This document shows, in pieces, positions 22,369 through 28,261 of a stretch of DNA of 28,261 nucleotides (positions within the stretch are counted from its first letter, which is position 1; each line of letters starts with the position of its first letter). Location: positions 1 to 28,261 of the forward strand of contig DBRG01000003.1 of NCBI GenBank assembly GCA_002305545.1. Direction: 5' to 3'. The notes below the pieces were generated by a model. That model did not search any database. It had not been told where the DNA came from and saw nothing but the letters and a program-made list of their open reading frames with translations. Made by a program: the position numbers and the translations under genes. This DNA comes from Bacteroidales bacterium UBA1374 (GTDB lineage Bacteria; Bacteroidota; Bacteroidia; Bacteroidales; UBA932).

Positions 22369-25215
22369 ATGAAAAAACTTAAGATGTGGCTTCCTTTCGT
22401 AACGCTGCTATTCATGCTGGCCGGCACGCTCACGCTGCAGGCACAGAGAAAACAGGGCGTAACCCTGGAAGGGTATGTCTACGAAATGGACGAAGACCAA
22501 AAGTTTCCTGTGCCGTATGCCTCGGTGAGCATTGCTTCGTTAAGCATAGCGGTGACCACCGATGAGAACGGGCACTATGTGATCAACAACCTCCCGGCAC
22601 GTAATCTGCAGGTCACAGCCAGGTTCCTGGGCCTGGAAGAACAGACCCAGGAGGTTGATCTTTCCAAACAGCAGGTACTTGATTTCGTACTGCTGGTATC
22701 GAACTTCCGGCTGGAAGAAATTGTTGTAACCGCCGAATCCAACAAGGCGGGGGCCGCTACGGCATCCAAAATCAACAAAACAGCAATGGAACACATGCAA
22801 CTGACCTCATTGGCCGATGTCATGTCGTTATTGCCCGGTGCTGCAACTGTGAAATCCGACCTTACCTCTGTCACAACAGCATCAATCCGCGGGGGCAGCA
22901 GCCTTGGAACTGCCATCCTGATGGACGGGGCGCCCATATCCAACAACGCCAACATGCAGATTATGTCTTCAGCCATTGGCGGTTCAACGCCCAGCACCTC
23001 GGGAACCACTCCCTCCATAGGAGTGGACCTGCGTACCATCACTACAGACAACATCGAATCCATTGAGGTTATCCGCGGGGTGCCTTCCGTTGAATACGGG
23101 GACATCACGGCAGGAGCCATCATTGTGAATTCAAAGACAGGTCGCCAGCCGTTGACCATAAAATTCAACACCAATCCCAACCTGTACCAGGGAACCGCCA
23201 CCCACGGGGTGAACCTGGGTAAAAATGCCGGGAGCTTGAACTACAGTGGCGACTATTCCTACAGCGTGTCCGATCCCAGGGAAGGGTATGACTACTACCG
23301 CCGTGTTACTGCCCGCATAGGGTATTCCAATACCATTGGCAAATGGTACACCAACACGTCTGTGAGTTTCCTTTCTGCCCTGGACAAAGCCGAACCTAAT
23401 CCCGACGACGAACAGGACGTGACCATAAAACGTCAGAACGACCTGGGTATCCGCGCCAACACCAAGGGGACTTTCACGTTCAACCGCAATTTCTTCAAGA
23501 GCCTGGAATACAATGTGCAGTTTGCCTACACAGATCGCGACAGCTACTTCTATGACGAGGCCACCAATGCAACGGTAGCCTATTCGTTGTCCAAACAAGA
23601 CGGCGCTGTTCTTTCCAGTATCCAGGGAAATAAAATATATGACGTGAACGGCAACCTGGTAACCAACGTGCCTGCAGGAGAAGAATCCTTTATTGCCTGG
23701 ACCCTGCCTTCACAGTACCAGTACGATTACACGGTAGACGGCCGGGAACTCAACACTTTCGCCAAGGTGAAAGCCAATTTTGCCGGTGACCTTGGTGCCA
23801 CACACCACCGCATGGTGATAGGGGCCGATTTCAAGAGTGACGGCAACGTTGGGGAAGGGAAAATCTTTGATCCGCTCAACCCGCCGTACCGTTCTGTATC
23901 CTATTCCGATGCCACACAGCGCGAACGATCCTACAAGGACATTCCGTTCGTGAACCAGTTTGGATTGTATGCAGAGGAAAATTTTGACTGGGAATTTGCC
24001 AACCGGCACCTGCAAATTTCGGCCGGTATCCGTTACGACCACGTGCTGAATTTTGGCGGCGGTCTCTCACCCCGCGTGAATGCATCCATTGACATTCTGC
24101 CCGAGGCCCTGACCCTGAACGCAGCCTTCGGGATCACCCGCAAAGCACCCACCCTGGCATACCTTTATCCCGACAAGGCATATTTTGACCTGTTGAATTT
24201 TGACAACTCCACCTCATCCTACGGGACAGATACCCAGCACTTCCAGGTCATTACCACGCGCATCTTCGATACAGTGAACGAAGAACTGGAAATGTCCAAG
24301 ACACAAAAGATCGAACTTGGCCTGAGCGGCAAGATAGGACAGGTGACCTATTCTATCATCGCTTACAAGGAAGCCTCTGACAACGGGTACAGCTTCAGCA
24401 AAGCCGTCAATACCTTCAAGAGCGTTCCGCTGACCATATATCCGGCCCTAAAAAAAGCCGATTATCCGGCAGACGGATCGCTGCCGGCTCTCAAAGAACC
24501 GACCACCTACCAATACCTGATCAACTATTCGCAACCGGGCAACGTAGCTGTGCACCACCAGAAGGGAATTGAATTCGACATCAATTTCGGCCGTATTGAT
24601 GCCATACGTACCTCGTTCATCCTGAATGGCGCCTGGTACGAATCGGAAGGTTACCGCAGAGGCTATTCCTTCTGGAACAAAAACAAAGCCACTGCTTATG
24701 ACCAATACCCGCATATGGGGGTCTTTGAAGGCGATCTGAGTGGTACTTCCCATTACCGGAATTTCTCCACCAATCTGATCGTGACCCACAACATTCCGCA
24801 GCTGGGGTTCGTTGTTTCTTTGACTGCCAATGTGATCTGGGGAGAAAAAGAGTGGAACACGTATGCCAACGACACCATTCCGGTGGCTTACATTTCCCGC
24901 CAGGACGGCAAAATGTATGATTTTGACCCTGCATGGTTTGACGATGAGGCAAAAGCGGCTGAATTTGCCGGGATTGACCGTAGGAATGATGTGGACGATA
25001 TGCGTCTGTTGATAGAACCTACCCTTCCCCCGCTCATTTGCTTCAACTTCAACGTAACCAAACAGTTTGGAGACTATTTGGACGTTTCTTTCTATGCACA
25101 GAACATGTTTCGCAGCACGCCCCTGTATGAAAGCAAGATATATCCGGGTTCCTATGTACGCAGGAATTCGAACGTTTTCTTCTTTGGCTTGCAGTTAACG
25201 GCAAAAATTAAATAA
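22369..25215 (+). CDS. TonB-dependent receptor (non-SusC type)
   Basis: A 948-residue outer-membrane receptor. The signal peptide is about 1-25 (LAGTLTLQAQ, cleavage before Gln26). A carboxypeptidase-regulatory-like domain covers about 32-115 (VTLEGYVYEMDEDQ, VTTDENGHYVINNLPAR). The plug follows (RLEEIVVTAE, then SIRGGSSLGTAILMDGAPIS and DNIESIEVIRGVPSVEYGDITAGAIIV). The C-terminal barrel ends in QLTAKIK. It lacks the SusC signature and has no SusD partner; instead it is followed by DUF4876-type and DUF6850-type genes. It should import a small ligand across the outer membrane with TonB energy. Given two peptidase genes directly upstream, peptides or a protein-bound cofactor or metal are reasonable candidates, by inference. 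Confidence 0.88.
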   Translation: MKKLKMWLPFVTLLFMLAGTLTLQAQRKQGVTLEGYVYEMDEDQKFPVPYASVSIASLSIAVTTDENGHYVINNLPARNLQVTARFLGLEEQTQEVDLSKQQVLDFVLLVSNFRLEEIVVTAESNKAGAATASKINKTAMEHMQLTSLADVMSLLPGAATVKSDLTSVTTASIRGGSSLGTAILMDGAPISNNANMQIMSSAIGGSTPSTSGTTPSIGVDLRTITTDNIESIEVIRGVPSVEYGDITAGAIIVNSKTGRQPLTIKFNTNPNLYQGTATHGVNLGKNAGSLNYSGDYSYSVSDPREGYDYYRRVTARIGYSNTIGKWYTNTSVSFLSALDKAEPNPDDEQDVTIKRQNDLGIRANTKGTFTFNRNFFKSLEYNVQFAYTDRDSYFYDEATNATVAYSLSKQDGAVLSSIQGNKIYDVNGNLVTNVPAGEESFIAWTLPSQYQYDYTVDGRELNTFAKVKANFAGDLGATHHRMVIGADFKSDGNVGEGKIFDPLNPPYRSVSYSDATQRERSYKDIPFVNQFGLYAEENFDWEFANRHLQISAGIRYDHVLNFGGGLSPRVNASIDILPEALTLNAAFGITRKAPTLAYLYPDKAYFDLLNFDNSTSSYGTDTQHFQVITTRIFDTVNEELEMSKTQKIELGLSGKIGQVTYSIIAYKEASDNGYSFSKAVNTFKSVPLTIYPALKKADYPADGSLPALKEPTTYQYLINYSQPGNVAVHHQKGIEFDINFGRIDAIRTSFILNGAWYESEGYRRGYSFWNKNKATAYDQYPHMGVFEGDLSGTSHYRNFSTNLIVTHNIPQLGFVVSLTANVIWGEKEWNTYANDTIPVAYISRQDGKMYDFDPAWFDDEAKAAEFAGIDRRNDVDDMRLLIEPTLPPLICFNFNVTKQFGDYLDVSFYAQNMFRSTPLYESKIYPGSYVRRNSNVFFFGLQLTAKIK

Positions 25216-25229
25216 AGGGAGACTACGAT

Positions 25230-26513
25230 ATGAAAAAGATTTTTTTATTAAGCGCGGTCGTATGCCTTTTCTCTTGTCTGACCACTTCCTGTATTAAAAT
25301 GATGCAGGAGGCCAACGAAGCCGAGAAAGTCCATATGATCACGGTTTCGTATAAAGTGAATGCCGTGACCGGTTTTGTACCTTATAACGGTGAAGCGGAA
25401 CCCGATCCCACTTTCCAGACAAAAGGCCTGGAAGTGAATTTCATCAATTACCAGGAAGGTTCGTCCTTCAAGGCTACAGTGGGTGATAACAACATTGTCT
25501 CCTGCTCCCTCACCCCCGGGGTTTATGCAGTAAATGTGGGGGGAAGTGTTACCACCTCCAAGGGTACGTACCGCTTGAACGGCTCGTCACTGAATGTGCC
25601 TTTTACCAAGGATGTTACTCCACAGGATGTGGAATCCAATCCGGAATATACCATCAACATCCGTCCGGCCAAGGTAGGATCGGTGCTATTCAGCGAAATC
25701 TATTATTGCGGGGTAGCCCCGTACTACTTCCGTGACCAGACCTACACCATCTATAACAATGGACAAGAAGTGTTCTACCTGGACGGTCTTTGCTTTGCAC
25801 AACTGCACCCGAACATTGCTACCACCAACCTGCCCTCGTGGCCTGAAGAGGATGGTCGTGAAAATTTCGTTTACGGGCTTGTAGTATGGCAATTCCCCGG
25901 CAGCGGAACCCAATACCCCCTGCAACCGGGTGAATCAGTAGTCGTAGCCCAGGAGGCGATCAACCATACAGTCAACAATCCGGCTTCCTTCAATAACTCC
26001 ATGAGTGAATGGGAATGCTGGTCGGGGAACGCCCTGCGAGGGAATCCCGACTGTCCCGATATGCCATATATCTTCTGGTGGTCACCCAACAAGATGCAGT
26101 GGCTGACCTCGGTATTTGGTGCAGCGTTCTGCCTGTTCCGCATAGATGGCGCCGTAGTGGACAAATCCTACTGGGAACAGCCTGAGCACTGGCAAAGAGT
26201 GGTGGGACCATCCTCTACAAGGTATGCCAAGATTCCGGCAGATGCCGTACTGGATGGGGTTGAACTCCTTACTTCAATGAGTGCACTCAATATGAAACGC
26301 ATACCGGGCTTTGTTGACGCAGGAGGCACTTCAGTAGAAACCACCTATATCGGCAAATCGGTTTCGCGCAAGGTTATTGGTAAACATACAGATGGTACGC
26401 CAATTTATCAGGACACCAACAATTCGACCAACGACTTCCAGGTGAACGACTCGCCGGCAATCCGTCGCGACGGCCAGAAGATTCCCGCCTGGAGCCGTGC
26501 CAATACACTCTAA
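25230..26513 (+). CDS. DUF4876-type lipoprotein
   Basis: A 427-residue putative lipoprotein (MKKIFLLSAVVCLFSCLTTSC, Cys21). After a beta-rich N-terminal part (about 30-140) comes a region matching the DUF4876 pattern as recalled: VLFSEIYYCGVAPYYFRDQTYTIYNNGQEVFYLDGLCFAQ (about 152-191) and LQPGESVVVAQEAINH. The latter two resemble lamin-tail-like beta domains. An unusually clear ribosome binding site (AAGGGAG) lies 8 bases before the start, notable in a phylum that rarely uses one. The gene follows the TonB receptor by 14 bases and probably encodes its surface-exposed accessory or ligand-binding partner. No biochemical function is known to me. Confidence 0.72.
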   Translation: MKKIFLLSAVVCLFSCLTTSCIKMMQEANEAEKVHMITVSYKVNAVTGFVPYNGEAEPDPTFQTKGLEVNFINYQEGSSFKATVGDNNIVSCSLTPGVYAVNVGGSVTTSKGTYRLNGSSLNVPFTKDVTPQDVESNPEYTINIRPAKVGSVLFSEIYYCGVAPYYFRDQTYTIYNNGQEVFYLDGLCFAQLHPNIATTNLPSWPEEDGRENFVYGLVVWQFPGSGTQYPLQPGESVVVAQEAINHTVNNPASFNNSMSEWECWSGNALRGNPDCPDMPYIFWWSPNKMQWLTSVFGAAFCLFRIDGAVVDKSYWEQPEHWQRVVGPSSTRYAKIPADAVLDGVELLTSMSALNMKRIPGFVDAGGTSVETTYIGKSVSRKVIGKHTDGTPIYQDTNNSTNDFQVNDSPAIRRDGQKIPAWSRANTL

Positions 26514-26532
26514 CCTTTAAATGATTACTGAA

Positions 26533-28125
26533 ATGAGAAAGAATATGATCAAATGGATAGGATGTCTGGCACTCCTGATGAGTAGCTGTTTTGCAGCCAA
26601 GGCACAAACCCCGGTTACACCGGCTTCGGTAGATCGTCTTAAAATGGAAAGCCTGTGGCTCAGACATACCAATAACGTAGCCGGGGCCATTCTGGATAAT
26701 CCCTGGCACTATGCACTTACCGATTTTGAATACATGATCGAAAAGGGTGAATTCAAACGGGTACAAAGCGGGAACGACAACAATGCGTTCCGGTTCAACA
26801 CAGAAGGTGGCGGTATATATGAAGCACTGGGCGGTGCCTATGCCTGGGGTGAATTCCATTATGACCGGTCTGTGTTGCGGGGCACCAAATACAACGCTTC
26901 GCTAGCCGATCCGTTGCGTGGCATGCCGTATATCATTGCCGATCCCAATCCCAGCAAATGGATCAACCAGAACTATTCCATGCAGGTGAAACTGGCTTCA
27001 CCCCTTATATGGAACCAGTTGATCCTGGGTGTGGGAGCCACCTATGAAAACGGTATTGCCGCCAAGCAGGTAGACCCCCGCCCAAAAGTGCTGCTTTCCG
27101 AACTGAGTGTGAATCCGGCCGTGGTCTGGACCAAAGGAGGGCATGCTGTTGGAGCTGACTTTGTTTACATCTCGCACCGTGAAGACGGCGCCGCATCCAA
27201 CTCCAACTACCGTGTGCCCCAGATGGGATGGGAAATGCTGTTCCCCGGTTATTTCATGGAAGGGGAAATCAGCAGTTTCGGAAGCATAACCGGCTTACGC
27301 AATTTCAACGCCAACGGTCTTGGCGGAGGAGTGCAATACGGTTATGAAGGTCCGAAATTCAAGGTAGTAGCCGGTGGAAAATACCGTCAAACAACGGAAA
27401 ACGTGACCAATTCCTATACAACACCCAAACGTATAGGGACCACCAACAAAAAAGAGTGGACTGCAACCGCAGGAGCTCAGTTTCTTTTCAACGACCGGAA
27501 TTCGTTGTTTGCAGATTATAAATATTATAACCGCAGCATTGACGGGATTGAATACATCCAGATTTACAACCCTGCATTTGAATCCCAGGAGTGGATCGTT
27601 TACGGGAAGTACATCAAGTCCAACTATTCAACAGTGAACCACAATTTCGGGCTGGACTACATGATCTCGATAGAAGGTCGCAGTGATTTCTCCTGGAAGT
27701 TCGGAGTCAACGCTCTGGCAGAAAAGCTGTCAGACATTTACTACCTGCCTGAAAGCACACAGGAGGTGAAAAATTTGCTGGTGAAGGCTTATGTGAAAAA
27801 GAACTTTGTTTTCGGCAAACGCAGCAGCCTGTTGCTTACCCTGGAAGGATTCATGAACAAGAACACCGGTGCTGAACACAATTACGGCGGCTACTACGAA
27901 AACAACGTGGCATACACCCAGTTTGCCCTGATGGATTTCTACTACCTGAGCAGCTCCTATAATGGTTTCACTGTGGATGCCAACTATACGATATCTAACA
28001 TAGACCGTAAACAAAGGACGGGCGTGTACGTTGGTGCATCGTTCAACTATGTGAATCCCACGTCCTACAAGGATTATTTCGACAAACGGAGTACCCTGAC
28101 AGTGAAGGTGGGTCTGGCTTTCTAA
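26533..28125 (+). CDS. DUF6850-type outer-membrane beta-barrel protein
   Basis: A 530-residue exported protein from the start at 26533, chosen because it gives a normal signal peptide (MRKNMIKWIGCLALLMSSCFAAKAQ). An ATG at 26521 would add four residues. The mature protein opens with LWLRHTNNVAGAILDNPWHYALTDFEY and continues as alternating beta strands rich in Tyr and Gly, ending in an outer-membrane-type final strand (STLTVKVGLAF). This fits the DUF6850 family found beside DUF4876 and TonB receptor genes in Bacteroidales. It is last in the operon; a strong terminator follows. The likely role is an outer-membrane component of the same uptake system; no reaction can be assigned. Confidence 0.72.
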   Translation: MRKNMIKWIGCLALLMSSCFAAKAQTPVTPASVDRLKMESLWLRHTNNVAGAILDNPWHYALTDFEYMIEKGEFKRVQSGNDNNAFRFNTEGGGIYEALGGAYAWGEFHYDRSVLRGTKYNASLADPLRGMPYIIADPNPSKWINQNYSMQVKLASPLIWNQLILGVGATYENGIAAKQVDPRPKVLLSELSVNPAVVWTKGGHAVGADFVYISHREDGAASNSNYRVPQMGWEMLFPGYFMEGEISSFGSITGLRNFNANGLGGGVQYGYEGPKFKVVAGGKYRQTTENVTNSYTTPKRIGTTNKKEWTATAGAQFLFNDRNSLFADYKYYNRSIDGIEYIQIYNPAFESQEWIVYGKYIKSNYSTVNHNFGLDYMISIEGRSDFSWKFGVNALAEKLSDIYYLPESTQEVKNLLVKAYVKKNFVFGKRSSLLLTLEGFMNKNTGAEHNYGGYYENNVAYTQFALMDFYYLSSSYNGFTVDANYTISNIDRKQRTGVYVGASFNYVNPTSYKDYFDKRSTLTVKVGLAF

Positions 28126-28142
28126 ACGGAATGCAATCACTT

Positions 28143-28184
28143 AAGAGACTGACCATGATCCAATCGGTCAGTCTCTTTTTTTTT
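28143..28184 (+). terminator. Rho-independent terminator of the C25/TonB operon
   Basis: AAGAGACTGACC (28143-28154) pairs perfectly with GGTCAGTCTCTT (28166-28177) and runs into a long T tract (28176-28184). It sits 17 bases after the last stop codon. Confidence 0.9.
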
Positions 28185-28227
28185 GTTTCTTGCGCGAAGT
28201 ATCAGGTCACAGCACTTCACCTTCTTA

Positions 28228-28261
28228 CCTGCAGGCGTCGCTGCCGCCACTTGGAACGGAG
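28228..28261 (+). repeat. Start of another AAGCCGAGGC-family repeat module (cut by window end)
   Basis: CCTGCAGGCG (28228-28237), then 16 bases, then GAACGGAG (28254-28261). Read on the opposite strand, the module around 1340 has the same two blocks with exactly 16 bases between them. In that copy GAACGGAG continues TGC and then the TTTTTCCTTAAGCCGAG core, so the core is expected just beyond the window. GGCGTCGCTGCCGCCAC here also resembles 265-284. Confidence 0.55.

Noticed and set aside
22369..25215. Second SusC/SusD pair
   Set aside because: The receptor lacks the SusC signature around the plug and the next gene is a DUF4876-type lipoprotein without SusD helices.

Overview
The window looks like a chromosomal segment of a Bacteroidota (Bacteroidales-type) organism that feeds on host glycans. 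The grounds are a SusC/SusD pair, secreted proteins whose signal peptides end just before a Gln, lipoboxes close to the N terminus, a -33 TTTG / -7 TAnnTTTG-like promoter, and few Shine-Dalgarno sequences. All genes read on the + strand.

Layout. (1) 1-62: the last bases of a 5S rRNA gene and its terminator, i.e. the end of an rRNA operon. (2) 63-1600: about 1.5 kb without a credible gene, packed with repeats: a second copy of the 5S tail, several hairpins, a 24-bp inverted repeat around an AT-rich core, four tandem ~100-bp palindromic elements with GGTGGTAAGT arms, and a mosaic of modules sharing the core AAGCCGAGGC. (3) 1692-15515: a ten-gene sialic-acid scavenging operon: FadR/GntR regulator, sodium:solute symporter fused to an N-terminal propeller-like domain, N-acetylneuraminate lyase, SusC, SusD, GH33 sialidase, D-lyxose-isomerase-like cupin, secreted metallophosphoesterase, DUF4432 aldose-epimerase-like protein and a YhcH/NanQ-like protein with a possible signal peptide. 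Three gene pairs overlap as ATGA. A 20-bp imperfect palindrome over the -7 box is the likely regulator operator. The operon ends at a terminator at 15556-15591. (4) 15902-28125: a second operon: a 1445-residue protein made of two gingipain-like (C25) cysteine-peptidase domains, each followed by HEAT-like helices; a 691-residue single-unit paralogue; a TonB-dependent receptor; a DUF4876-type lipoprotein; and a DUF6850-type outer-membrane barrel. It ends at a strong terminator (28143-28184). (5) 28228-28261: the start of another copy of the AAGCCGAGGC repeat module, so the same repeat family lies on both sides of the two operons.

How the parts work together. Operon 1: sialidase releases sialic acid outside or in the periplasm, SusC/SusD bring in sialylated glycan or free sialic acid, the symporter carries it across the inner membrane, and NanA splits it to ManNAc and pyruvate. 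The symporter propeller domain, DUF4432 and YhcH are all candidates for changing sugar anomer or ring form. No NanE-type 2-epimerase or ManNAc kinase is present in the window. Operon 2: inferred to be a protease-plus-uptake system at the cell envelope. Its substrate is unknown, and it is the best candidate here for an undescribed system.
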